From contig OX387612.1 in NCBI GenBank assembly GCA_947568835.1, forward strand, positions 6,882,001 through 6,946,000: a stretch of DNA of 64,000 nucleotides, in the 5' to 3' direction. The DNA comes from Protonemura montana. Lineage: Eukaryota > Arthropoda > Insecta > Plecoptera > Nemouridae. A model generated the notes under the pieces. It was not told the DNA's origin, did not search any database, and saw only the letters and a list, made by a program, of their open reading frames with translations. The stretch's first letter is position 1; each line of letters opens with the position of its first letter. Position numbers and translations under genes: made by a program. This document shows positions 1-11,861 of this stretch, one piece after another.

Positions 1-170
1 TCTCAAATGCGAGTAATCTGCGAGAAATAACAAAGTAAAATTTCTTAACACTCGAAACGACGGTGACTTCATCTAGTGGTATCCTCTTGTTTTATCGCGG
101 TAAAGAAGTGATTTGGCGGCCAGTTTTGGCGAAGACGGTTCAACATTAGCGCTATGAAAGCGCTATGAAA
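1..170 (+). mobile_element. Family C element, cut by the window edge
   Basis: Starts inside the element at tctcaaatgcgagtaatctg and continues with gacggtgact, as in other copies. It ends near the aacattagcgct terminal motif (around 140-155). Confidence 0.65.
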
Positions 171-2269
171 TCTTTTTAAAACAAGCAAGACATTATATTC
201 CTTGATATGCACTTCTGCTTCAAGTTGTCTGAGCATTAAACTACTTATCTACAGTACGTTCATCATAAGAATCTCTGGCATGAAACGCAAATACTTGCAA
301 CAAAATTAAGTTCCCGCCACAGGTTTCTAAAGTTGCCATGCATTTTTGATAGATGGCAGACCAAAACCAATCTAGCGTAGGCGTAGCGTTACGCCATTTT
401 CACCAACTCGTTCCACAATATTCTTATTACCGAACTGCCAACATCCCATAATGGTGACAACAGCGACGATAAAGTCCATTGTAATTGGTAGGTTCCTTGA
501 AAAAAATTGCTATCATGAAAAAAGTAATATCACTACAAAAAAAAAAGCGTATACGCTTAATGAAGCAGCAATTGTTAATTGCAAATGCATCTGATTTTCA
601 TTCCCCGCCTCGCAGCTTCGCGAGTGAAGTAATTTTATCTTTCAAGACTCTAAGTGCACCTTTGTATGGGTGCTAGTTAAGTTGGTAGTGCCTGCTTGAG
701 ACCGTGGCTCTTTCGAGAAACAATTGGACCGTTTCGTGCGCAAAAGGGTTTTTGTACGCTTTTTTTGTTTTGTTTTTTATTCTAGTACTCGGTGAAGCAA
801 AACATGGTTTCGCGAAAAAAGTTGGAGGGTGCTGAAATCAAACACTTCTGCGAGATACTCCCGAACATAGGTCCTCAACACAGCCAGATGCTCAGGATTG
901 GTTCAGAGTCCCTACGACACAATTGATTTGACATTGATTTGACCAGTTAAATAAAAAAAAATTGCACGAGCCAACCCTTTTGACATGGTTCATATTTAGG
1001 TAATTTAAAGTACACCCATAAAGAGCCAGTGTCCAGAAAAAAAAATTAATCACATCTAATTGCATCTCAACACCCCGTTGTTTTATTTACGGGACATCGT
1101 TTAAGTTAGTCCTTGTATATCAAACAAATATGCCAGGCCCAGGTCCACCACAAAATGACACAAACAAAAATCCTCTGACGCCCAACAAACTATGGTATGT
1201 GTTTTAACTCGACGCTGAACAATCAATAGCTCTAATCAGTGCCCGCCCGATCGAATCAGGCGTCAAACTTGTATTTGGTTAAAACAGCGTCGACCGCCGC
1301 CTCATTAACAACAGATTTTAATGAAGTTTATATTCGAATCAAATTGTTACAGGCACCGCTTTGGAGTCAGATTAATATATTTAATAATTTTGCGATTTTT
1401 CTAAATTAATAGGCATAATATTTGATCATAGCAGATTCTAGCCGATAACCATAGTTGTTCACATTAGTATTTTATTCTAGAAATCGGGTTATCTGCATTC
1501 CTCGTGCATCTATTGCTGCTTGGTGCCGACTTAAAACGAGCGATAACGTTTATGTTGACGATTAACAGCTCGGCATTCACCAAAAATTAGAGATGTAGAC
1601 CCTTACGCGGTCAAACTTTTGGGGTCAATTTCTATTTGCAAAAATTCCGAAAAAAAAAAACAGGGCACAAGGCTATGGTCGTGGTTAGTAATTTTTTTAT
1701 CTTGTTCTGGTGCAAAAAGCTTTCAAACAGGTGAATATATTTTTTTAATTCATCCCGCGTTAGTCTTTTTTAAATATCAAAATGTGAAATGCTAACAATC
1801 AAAGACACCCACTTTCACTATCCACTGATTTTATTTGTTCAAGACATGAATCATTTTCAACGGGTCGAACTGTGAACGCCATGGATCTCTGCTCGCTACA
1901 TGCGTTAGGCATACTTCGAAGAGAACACGGGACTTTTATAGATTATCGCCGCTTTGCGTGTTAGTCGAGTGCGCTTTTCACCGCGTGAATATAGCTCCCG
2001 ATAATGAGTGGCCGTCGGCATGCATGTGCATGATTACCCCTAACCACTCTTTGGAGACACTTCTGCTGGGCGCTCTAGCTCAGTATAGCAGCATTTTTAA
2101 AAAGGCATACCATATTTTATTAAAAAAAATTACTCGACATATTGATAACTACTAATTCGAGGTGTATGCTAGGAACCTTGCGAAACACCCGTAAGAAAAA
2201 TAATTATATTCCAAAAAGACGAGCTGTTTTACATCTTAAACTTCTGGAAAACGACGTAGCCACAGAGGA
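171..2269. other. No gene recognised
   Basis: AT-rich sequence with scattered A/T runs. 1860-2060 is somewhat more GC-balanced but has only short chance open frames. Nothing here can be assigned. Confidence 0.6.
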
Positions 2270-2465
2270 CTTGAGGTTCAGCGAGTGAATACGCTTTGCC
2301 GATAGCGGTGCGACATTTGGGCAAAATCATCTCCGCTATTTCTCTTTTGCTCTAGAACTTTTGTCGTGAAAAGATGCATTTTTTTGAGCTTATAAAATAA
2401 TTTTTTCAGCAGTAATAACAATAATGAGAACTATTTTGCAGTTATAGGAGGTATTTTCTCGCGGA
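2270..2465 (+). mobile_element. Family A flank without an array
   Basis: Matches the non-repeat part of family A loci (gttcagcgag, atctccgct, cttttgctctaga, attttgcag, ataatgag blocks in order) but has no 54-bp unit. It shows that the flank is a dispersed element independent of array size. Confidence 0.5.
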
Positions 2466-2548
2466 TTGACTGTAAACTACGCGCAAATACAAATATCAGT
2501 TCGTGCACATTTTAGCAATACAGTATTTTGAATACATTTAACCAGCGA

Positions 2549-2742
2549 GAAAAACTATTTAAACAGGGTTTTAAATTTTAAATGAAAAACAATTAAATTG
2601 TTACCTGTTACTTTAAGGCTGTTTCTTAGTTGCTTTACAAGTTACGAAACGTTGGGACATTTAGTTGTTCTGCAAAACCCAGTTTAAATAGTTTTTGTCA
2701 TATTAGTGCTCAGATAAGATAAGGTATACATGAGTCTAAAAA
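2549..2742. mobile_element. Fold-back element J (decayed copy)
   Basis: Left aaaaactatttaaacagggt and right acccagtttaaatagttttt form inverted arms, followed by the family end atgagtctaaaaa. Decayed compared with the 24 and 41 kb copies. Confidence 0.6.
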
Positions 2743-3239
2743 CCATATTTAAAAAGTATTTAATTACTAAAATAATTTTAAACACGGCATTATAAAGTGA
2801 ATTTAAACCGTCATTCTACTGTTCTGTCAGTTACCAAAATGTGGTAATTCTACCAATATTTATCCATCTCTAGTCACTGTGGCGATTCAATTCTTAAAAA
2901 TGAACCACCAGATATATATAAACATCCATTTCATAATTTTGCGGCCTGTAAAATTGATTACTTCCAAGCTTAGGGCGACTTCCATCTCTTCGGCATCGCT
3001 TCGGCGTTCGTTCCATTATCCTCGTTTAATTTTCACCGCCGCTATACATCGAGAAAATCGCTCGAAGCGTTTCGGTGTGAGTTGCTACACATTAATTACA
3101 ACGATCTGCCAAACGATTTGGTAAACTAAAAAAATATACATTTTCAACCCAGAGGAAAATGGAAATGCGGACCGTGAAAATGAAGAATTTCTTGAAAATC
3201 CATAGCAACAAGAGCCGAAATGCAGATATTTTGTGAATT

Positions 3240-3675
3240 TAACATTGATTGATTTGTGGTGTTTAACGACCCATTGTTTTGACATCTGCCCATGTGGCAC
3301 TAGTCGAATGGCGTCGGTGAATGAGTAGATGATGATGAGGATGATCGTAACCTAGCCTATAAGGGAGGAGGGGATACCCGGTGCCGGCTCGTAGCCTACT
3401 CCTGTGTAGCACCAAGGGGACCACCGGATTGACGGCTCTTCCGAAGGACGGTACAACGCGAACAACAGGATTCCTCCACAAATCCATGCCGTCGAGAGGT
3501 TGATAAGCAAGGCGAATGAAGTTGCTGTACTAACCTTCATCCCTCTAAGCACTCTCCCTAACAGAACTGGTCATGTGTATGATGGTCACCCATTCAATAC
3601 CTGACCAGAGCAACGTTGCTCAACTTTGACCGAACAAACGAGGACTAGTGTTCCAACATGCCAACCCGTTCAGTA
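3240..3675 (-). mobile_element. 5S-rRNA-derived SINE, near full length (copy S1)
   Basis: Minus-strand copy with a diverged 5S-like head (the gttaagcaac region altered), the gaatgggtgacc box C, the shared body (cgtccttcgg...acggt core), and a tail ending near gtttaac. The body produces spurious open frames such as TAWICGGILLFA in several copies. Confidence 0.75.
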
Positions 3676-4156
3676 TGAATACTATTAAAATTAAACAAAT
3701 ATCCTCTGTCAAATGTGAAAATCGTTCAAGACCGTTGCATATTCGAGTACAGCCTGCAATTAGTTAAAATCGTAACTCCAAAAGTAGCCTTTTGCCAGAA
3801 AAAGAACCTTAATTCACCAATCAAAGCGATAAAAAAATACATATAATTTTTTTTTTTTAATTTTAATACCAAATATACGCAAACATCACTGCAACACAGA
3901 AATAAACCATGAAAATTCGCAGACCACAAGAAAAATAATCACACAACAAAACTTTTACTGCTATTGTGACAATTAGTCAATATTTCCTCTCACATTCTTC
4001 ACCGACCACAATCGCAAGACCCTCCCCCAACCCCTAAACAAGAATCTCACATTTCAACGGTATTACTCGATCGCATCGCGTTTATATCCATACAGCAAAA
4101 ATACAGAAGCGAGGACAGAATCCAAATCATTAGCGTAAATGTACACGTCCCCTTTT

Positions 4157-4269
4157 CCCCGCACACCACCCCCCCCCCCCCCCCCCCTATGAGCGCACGC
4201 CCCGCGAGAGCGAGCCTTTGTCAGCGTGCGGGGCGTGGATGGGGAGGGGGGGGGGGGGGGGGGGGGTGA
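4157..4269. repeat. Poly-C / poly-G inverted structure
   Basis: A run of 19 C (4169-4187) and a run of 21 G (4246-4266) flank inverted arms cacgccccgc and gcggggcgtg, so one strand can fold into a long GC hairpin. A second run of 16 G lies at 4408-4423. Confidence 0.8.
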
Positions 4270-4497
4270 AAAAACCCACCGCTGCCACCACGTTTTATAA
4301 TTATCTACTCAAAAACACATTACCGCGCACGCCTGTTCTCGCGTAATAACTCTCGGGGAGAGCGGATTGTTGCGAATCTTTTGACAAGGCGACGTTTCGA
4401 AAAAAAAGGGGGGGGGGGGGGGGCGAGGGACAGACGGAGGGCATCGTTTTTCGAACATGAAAAAAAAATCTGCCTAGCGTGGAATTACACATTCGAT

Positions 4498-5050
4498 GCT
4501 ACAGTCTAGCCCGTGAGAGAAGATACCAGCACAATGACTCTCCCTGCATTGCTACAGTCTAGCCCGTGAGAGAAGATACCAGCACAAGGACTGTCCCAGC
4601 ATTGCTACAGTCTAGCCCGTGAGAGAAGATACCAGCACAAGGACTGCCCCCTGCATTGCTACAGTCTAGCCCGTGAGAGAAGATACCAGCACAAGGACTG
4701 TCCCCAGCATTGCTACAGTCTAGCCCGTGAGAGAAGATACCAGCACAAGGACTTCCCCCAGCATTGCTACCAAATCGTGAATAAAATTTCAGAGACGCTT
4801 TCAGTGGCACGAAATTTAAAAATACTTATTATATTTCCGCAAAATAATTTCTATGATTGTTCTAATTGGTTTAGAAACATTCTGAAAATAGCTAACATAA
4901 AAACAGCTCGACACGACAAAAGCTTTAAGGCAACAATGGCTAACATCAGTGGAGACAATTAGCAGTGTTTTATTGAAAATGACAGTTGAAAAACGACCGG
5001 TGGCGCCTCTGCCGGAACAAATATGCACTCTCATTGTACAGAGTGTACTC
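4498..5050 (-). mobile_element. Family A element: 54-bp array (5 copies) plus flank
   Basis: Array 4498-4770 of a 54-bp unit (ctacagtctagcccgtgag...ctgcattg), then a flank to about 5050. The flank shares the blocks aaatacttattatat, acatcagtggaga and ggtggcgcctctgcc with other family A loci. It ends in a short inverted repeat. No coding. Confidence 0.75.
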
Positions 5051-6045
5051 ATCTCTTTTGCGAAAGTGATTAGTCGTAATTAAAATATAGTGCATGAAAC
5101 CAAACAAAAACAAAAACCACAGACGAGAGAGAAGAAAAAAAGCGTATATAGATCTACAAGAATGACATTTGAAGTGTTTGGGAGAGCTCGGCGGAAACTG
5201 ATCTATTGTGCTCTTTCTCAAAGATGGCGCATAGCGAATTTTCCGACTGGGCGTGCGAAATGGGCTTATTTGCAGTGACAAAAGAGTTGGCGGCTGGGCG
5301 GAGTGTAAAATTGTTGGCGTATTGATCACCATCCCCTAAGTACTGCGAGTAAGTACACGCGTGTGAATGTGTGTGCAGGGTATTGTTATCTAAATGTGTG
5401 TTCGAGTGGAGTTTTTTTTTTTTTTTTTTTTTTTTTTATAGATAATGAGGAATTATTTTAATTATGTGTTTGAACGTGGTAACTCGTTAGTTACCGGGAA
5501 AATCTTATGTTTTGAAACGCATCGAAATTTGGAAAAAAAATTAAGTTAAATCGTGAAATTTTATTAGAATTGCAGTAGCTTGCAATGAGGAGTTTTATCA
5601 TTATTATCATTATGTTTATTATTAAGAACAAACAACACATAGCGTCATCAATTTTTGTGGAAAAATCAGAACAGTTTGTAGGTAAAACCACAGCTATATA
5701 TTATTTGTCAATTCATAATTTTTCAAATTATTTTCAAATTAGGTATATCATTTTGTCAGCCATGAAAGCAAGCGTTTTTTTTAACTGTACACTTCACTAA
5801 CTAAACCCACAAATTTGCCTTGGAGGCTTTATGGAATAACACAGAGCGAAAAATGAAAGTAACAATTTAATAAAAAAATAGTAATAAAATGCATTTTTTA
5901 TTAATAAGCCCATAATTAATCATCAAACGCAGAGATGAGACCATAGGGTTTCATGGAATAATTCATAGCAAAAAATAAGTGGAAATGTGCAAATCACAAA
6001 TTAATTTAAAAAATATATTTATATACATATGAATATTTGTATGAA
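5051..6045. other. No gene recognised
   Basis: Unique sequence after a family A element, including a T run at about 5411-5437. Open frames of 62-120 codons overlap on both strands and resemble nothing known. Confidence 0.6.
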
Positions 6046-6440
6046 TGTAGTAATAATAATAATAATAATAATTTCTTTATTGTCACGATTGACCATAAGG
6101 TATGAGACTGGTCATTTTTACACAGATACATTATGAGATTATTACATACACTCGTGTCAACAGATAAAAATTGGTCAATTGAGTAAAATGCATTTACAAT
6201 AAGGAAGTTTTTAAAACATTTTTTACATTTAGAGTCATTTGATTGTGTTGTCTTAATGTTGCAAACAGCCAGTGCTTTGTTGTAAAGCTTTATACTAACT
6301 GTTATAGGATTTTTTTGGTCAAATTTTGATACATTTATTCTTGTATGTATGTATGTATGAATTTCATGAATCATGATTATGATCACCGATTGGACAAAAA
6401 GAGCGCGTGTAAGTCCTGGGTTCACGAGAACAAACTGCAT
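6046..6440 (-). mobile_element. LINE 3' end (Jockey/CR1-like reverse transcriptase C-terminus), 5' truncated
   Basis: On the minus strand an open frame reads ITVSIKLYNKA and then KCFKNFLIVNAFYSIDQFL. That matches the usual C-terminal end of non-LTR reverse transcriptases (IKLYNKLP ... FKKxLKxFLLxxAFYSVxEFL). It is followed by a short 3' UTR with a caataaag motif and a (TTA)n tail at 6050-6071, as in Jockey/CR1-type LINEs. The catalytic RT region is absent, so this is a dead 5'-truncated copy. Clade assignment is by memory of motifs only. Confidence 0.65.
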
Positions 6441-6910
6441 TTAAGGAGGTTGTATCGCCTCCATCTTATTTTTCTGAAGGTCCAGGGAACAAAATCCTTT
6501 TTTTTTATTCTTTAAATTGGGTTGGTAAAAACTGTTTCAGAAACAAAAAAAAATATCTTTTACTGCACATTTTCTGGTAAATCCATTCCAAAAACTGGAT
6601 ACGACCAATAAGGGAGCCTTTTAAAAATGGTTAGCTCGAGTATTTTTTTTTTTTTTGTAGTTTGGTAGTGTTTACAGACTGAAGAAATTTAAGATCCACA
6701 GCTGCTATGAAAACTCTGAAAAAACTGAAAAAACGCCTTGAACAGGCTCTTTTACAACGTGTGTAACTATAAGACGAAACAATACTTTTGATTTTGAAAA
6801 GCGTCGATCTGTTGCCAATAGTGTTTTATAGTTTTAGTGTCAATAGTTTTTGTTTCGTCGCGATCAGACAAGTGGTTTGGCCGATTAGTAGTATCCAGTA
6901 AACCTAGATA

Positions 6911-7163
6911 TAGACCTGAGTAAGCTCCCACTCCAATAGACCTGAGTAAGCTCCCACTCCAATAGACCTGAGTAAACGCCCACTCCAATATATCTGAGTA
7001 AGCTCCCACTCCAATAGACCTGAGTAAGCACCCACTCTAATAGACCTGAGTAAGCTCCCACTCCAATAGACCTGAGTAAGCGCCCACTCCAATATATCTG
7101 AGTAAGCTCCCACTCCAATAGACATGAGTAAGCTCCCACTCCAATAAACATGAGTAAGCACCC
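6911..7163. repeat. 26-bp tandem array, about 9.6 copies
   Basis: Unit gacctgagtaagctcccact + ccaata. Variants alternate in a block pattern (gcgcccactccaatatatct recurs), suggesting a higher-order duplication of a few units. Open frames here are periodic (YWSGSLLRSIGVGAYSG) and not genes. Confidence 0.9.
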
Positions 7164-7431
7164 GATACAACAGCCTCAAACTACATCCCAACTACATACA
7201 TATAAACTAGATTGACATTTTTCTCCCGTCCTCCCGCACTCCAGAAAGCTCCTACAGGAACTATTCACTATCAAATGACTACGCTCGCAAGTTCCTAATA
7301 AATGCCCAGCACTGAAATCCGGCGACTTGAGGGATCGGTGCCCTCTAGTAGGGAGAAGCCAACACGCACCAGGGGCGTCAGGGCACGCGATCTGATAGTT
7401 AGTAGCCACACCCGAAATACATCAAGTTACC

Positions 7432-8541
7432 ACCACTGGTGCTAATCTGGTGCTTAGACATGGTGTTTACTTGGTACTAATGCGGTGCTACTTTTACGCT
7501 ACTGTGATTTTGGTGCTATTTTGGTATAATTTTGCTGTTCTATTGGAGCCAAGATCTAAGGTGGTGCTAAGGTGGTGCTACTTTAGTGCTACTGTGATTT
7601 TAGTGCTATTTTGGTATAATTTTGCTGTTATATTGGAGCCAAAATCTAAGGTGGTGCTAAGGTGGTGCTACTTTAGTGCTACTGTGATTTTGGTGCTATT
7701 TTGGTATAATTTTGCTGTTCTATTGGAGCCAAGATCTAAGGTGGTGCTAAGGTGGTGCTACTTTAGTGCTACTGTGATTTTGGTGCTATTTTGGTATAAT
7801 TTTGCTGTTCTATTGGAGCCAAGATCTAAGGTGGTGCTAAGGTGGTGCTACTTTAGTGCTACTGTGATTTTGGTGCTATTTTGGTATAATTTTGCTGTTC
7901 TATTGGAGCCAAGATCTAAGGTGGTGCTAAGGTGGTGCTACTTTAGTGCTACTGTGATTTTGGTGCTATTTTGGTATAATTTTGCTGTTATATTGGAGCC
8001 AAAATCTAAGGTGGTGCTAAGGTGGTGCTACTTTAGTGCTACTGTGATTTTGGTGCTATTTTGGTATAATTTTGCTGTTATTGTGGAGCCAAGGTGGAGC
8101 TAAAGTGGTGCTAAGGTGGAGCTAATTTTGTGCTACTGTGATTTTGGTGCTATTTTGGTATAATTTTGCTGTTATTGTGGAGCCAAGGTGGTGCTAAGGT
8201 GGTGCTACTTTTACGCTACTGTGATTTTGGTGCTGTTTTGGTATAATTTTGCTGTTATTGTGGAGCCAAGGTGGAGCCAAGGTGGTGCTAAGGTGGATCT
8301 AATTTTGTGCTACTGTGATTTTGGTGCTATTTTGATAGAACTGCGCTGTATTAGGATGAAATCTGATTAAAATTGCAAACGCTTGCAATGCGCGGGGTAT
8401 TTTATTATTATCAACACTATAACCGTCTCAAAAATTTATGCCCACACGAGGACAATTTTTGAGACGGTTATAGTGTTGGTAATAATAAAATAACTGCGCT
8501 GTAATTGTGCTGCTACTATTGTGCTTATATGGTGCTTTAAC
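7432..8541 (+). repeat. 90-bp tandem array rich in tggtgct, interrupted by a family K insertion
   Basis: About seven regular 90-bp units (gtggtgctaaggtggtgcta ... tattggagccaagatctaag) at 7561-8100, with degenerate edges built from ggtgct/ggtggtgcta motifs. Interrupted at 8351-8503 by a family K element. A 217-codon open frame arises because 90 is divisible by three. Confidence 0.9.
8351..8491 (+). mobile_element. Family K hairpin element with 12-bp target duplication
   Basis: Inserted in the 90-bp array: the direct repeat aactgcgctgta flanks it at 8339-8350 and 8492-8503, and array sequence resumes after it. The left part holds attgcaaacgcttgcaatgc. The right part is a long hairpin whose arms of about 38 bp, containing aaccgtctcaaaaatt and aatttttgagacggtt, enclose a short loop. 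No coding. Confidence 0.8.
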
Positions 8542-9014
8542 TGAGCATTAAAAGAAAATCACAAATTTTACGGAATTACTTATTTCAGCTGAATACTAAA
8601 TACTTGTTTTCGGTACTAGAATTTTAGTTGTAAGTATATAAGAATTATGAATGAAGTTAAGTTTTTTTTGTTGTTTTTTTGTCTCTGACGGCAAGACATG
8701 CAATGCAGTTTCTGAGTGCATCGGCAAGGAATGCACTCCACGCTGCAAGCAGCGGTGACAAGACTAGAAGGCGACCTGGAATCCGGTGACGTCACACCCT
8801 GGGTGCATTCTGGTCACGCGTGGCGTAAGCAGCGAGAAAGTGCGTCAAATGTTTGACACAGTTATGCGTGCGCCGCCATCTTGGATCCAACAGTTATGTC
8901 AATCAGAGTTGCTATCAGAGGCGTAACTGCAATTGTTTCAACTCGAAATTCACGTTAAATCTTTTTTTTTATTGTCGTTTTTGTTTGCAACTTTGAAAAC
9001 AAAAAATTCTATCG
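8542..9014. other. Unique stretch with a CRE-like site
   Basis: GC-balanced around 8690-8900, with gtgacgtcac at about 8787-8796, a full cAMP-response-element palindrome. No gene seen. Confidence 0.5.
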
Positions 9015-9398
9015 AGCATAGGAGGTTCAATGGTAGATTCAACGTTTGGTAGCCATGGAGATGCTGAGATCGCCTGACAGAGCTTCTCAATTCTGCTATC
9101 TTATGTTACCACGGGTATTTCATGGCCTAGTATAGGAGGTTCAATGGTAGATTCAACATTTGGTAGCCATGGAGATGCTGAGATTGCCTGACAGAGCTTC
9201 TCAATTCTGCTATCTTATGTTACCACGGGTTTATCATGGCCTAGCATAGGAGGTTCAATGGTAGATTCAACGTTTGGTAGCCATGGAGTTGCTGATATCG
9301 CCTGACAGTTTCTCAATTCTGCTATCTTATGTTATCACGGTTTTATCGAGGCCCAGCATACGAGATTCAAAAGTAGATTCAATGTTTAGTAGTCATGT
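9015..9398 (+). repeat. Family D tandem array, 3.4 copies of about 114 bp
   Basis: The unit begins cataggaggttcaatggtag, then attcaacgtttggtagcca, cgcctgacagagcttctcaa and atcttatgttaccacggg. The last copy is degenerate. Confidence 0.9.
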
Positions 9399-10192
9399 AA
9401 ACATCAACATTTGCAAAGACACAATCACATCATAAACCTAGGAAATTATCGGCCAATGAGCGTACCCTAAAATGAAGACTCTCAAAGAAATGATATTGTC
9501 TTGGAAAAAAAACGCTACTTCAAAGCCCCAACGAATCGCAAGAGCACAAACAAAGAACCCAGCGATTCGAATCCCCCAGACAGCCACAAAGCAGTGAAGA
9601 CAGTCAGCACTCAAATCCCTAGATGAGTTTTGAAAAACGGAATCAGAGTGACTCGCTCATGAATGGGTCTGCAAGTGAAGTGACAATGGCGGTGGAATTT
9701 CAGGTATGTATATATGTTGTACTTATGGAAACCGAACGGAGTTGCGTATAAATAGCCCGCGAGAGTGAGAGAGCAATAGGTAACAGAGAGATATTTGGCA
9801 ACGCGGTGTGGATCTGAGTCGGCTGTGGCTGGATTTAATCTTCATGCAGCAGAAGGTTGCTCGATCTCGACTCGTTCTGTTTGTAGTTGGGCGATTGGCG
9901 TGGAAAATTGATTGGATTTGACGCTTTGGGTGAAAATAAAACAGTCCGAAATGTGTAAGATTTTGACAGATATGGTCAACGATTGGCTTTCATGAAGCAG
10001 ACTACGAAGGTTCTAAGATTAAACAACTTAAACAACAAGAATGTAAATGAAAACCTAATTTCAAGCTGCGATTTCGAGTTATTTCGGTTACGACTTAAAT
10101 CCATTTATTAGAACAAAACTAGAAAATCGATATAAAAAATATACCATGCTTACTAGGTATCAGAGACGCGTTATCTTTTTTCCTAACAATAC
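9399..10192. other. Unique stretch with a weak first-exon/promoter candidate
   Basis: Holds a 27-codon frame from ATG 9623 (MSFEKRNQSDSLMNGS...) ending at cag/gtatgt, and a TATAAATAG at about 9748. Neither can be tied to a known gene. Confidence 0.4.
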
Positions 10193-11861
10193 AGTTTAAG
10201 TCAGGGACTAAACTTATAAGCCCAATGGCAGGACGTTTAACATTAGCGCTGTGACTCTGACTTAACCTGTAAGCCCAATGGCAGTACGTTTAACATTAGC
10301 GCTGTGACTCTGACTAAACCTGTAAACCCAATGGCAGGACGTTTAACATTAGCACTGTGACTCTGACTGAACCTGTAAACCCAATGGCAGTATGTTTAAC
10401 ATTAGCGCTGTGACTCTGACTAAACCTGTAAACCCAATGACAGTATGTTTAACATTAGCGCTGTGACTCTGACTAAACCTGTAAACCCAATGGCAGGACA
10501 TTTAACATTAGCGCTGTGACTCTGACTAAACCTGTAAACCCAATGGCAGGACATTTAACATTAGCGCTGTGACTCTGACTAAACCTGTAAACCCAATGGC
10601 AGGACGTTTAACATTAGCGCTGTGACTCTGACTAAACCTGTAAACCCAATGACAGGACGTTTAACATTAGCGCTGTGACTCTGACTAAACCTGTAAACCC
10701 AATGGCAGGACGTTTAACATTAGCGCTGTGACTCTGACTAAACCTGTAAACCCAATGGCAGGACGTTTAACATTAGCGCTGTGACTCTGACTAAACCTGT
10801 AAACCCAATGGCAGGACGTTTAACATTAGCGCTGTGACTCTGACTAAACCTGTAAGCCCAATGGCAGGACGTTTAACATTAGCGCTGTGACTCTGACTAA
10901 ACCTGTAAACCCAATGGCAGGACGTTTAACATTAGCGCTGTGACTCTGACTAAACCTGTAAACCCAATGGCAGTATGTTTAACATTAGCGCTGTGACTCT
11001 GACTAAACCTGTAAACCCAATGACAGTAAGTTTAACATTAGCGCTGTGACTCTGACTAAACCTGTAAACCCAATGGCAGGACGTTTAACATTAGCGCTGT
11101 GACTCCGACTAAACCTGTAAACCCAATGGCAGTATGTTTAACATTAGCGCTGTGACTCTGACTAAACCTGTAAACCCAATGGCAGGACGTTTAACATTAG
11201 CGCTGTGACTCTGACTAAACCTGTAAACCCAATGGCAGGACGTTTAACATTAGCGCTGTGACTCTGACTAAACCTGTAAACCCAATGACAGGACGTTTAA
11301 CATTAGCGCTGTGACTCTGACTAAACCTGTAAACCCAATGACAGGACGTTTAACATTAGCGCTGTGACTCTGACTAAACCTGTAAACCCAATGACAGGAC
11401 GTTTAACATTAGCGCTGTGACTCTGACTAAACCTGTAAACCCAATGGCAGGACGTTTAACATTAGCGCTGTGACTCTGACTAAACCTGTAAACCCAATGG
11501 CAGGACGTTTAACATTAGCGCTGTGACTCCGACTAAACCTGTAAACCCAATGGCAGGACGTTTAACATTAGCGCTGTGACTCTGACTAAACCTGTAAACC
11601 CAATGGCAGGACGTTTAACATTAGCGCTGTGACTCTGACTAAACCTGTAAACCCAATGGCAGTATGTTTAACATTAGCGCTGTGACTCTGACTAAACCTG
11701 TAAACCCAATGGCAGGACGTTTAACATTAGCGCTGTGACTCTGACTAAACCTGTAAACCCAATGGCAGGACGTTTAACATTAGCGCTGTGACTCTGACTA
11801 AACCTGTAAACCCAATGGCAGTATGTTTAACATTAGCGCTGTGACTCCGACTAAATCTATA
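10193..11861 (+). repeat. Family B tandem array, about 31 copies of a 53-bp unit
   Basis: The unit contains gtttaacattagcgctgtga, then ctctgactaaacctgtaaac and ccaatggcaggac. Variants are few (gac/tat, ggc/gac). 53 is not divisible by three and there is no long open frame. The unit matches the terminal inverted repeat of family C elements. Confidence 0.93.

Noticed and set aside
7450-8103. 217-codon open frame
   Set aside because: Simple translation of a 90-bp tandem unit (30 codons). No start context or splice signals.
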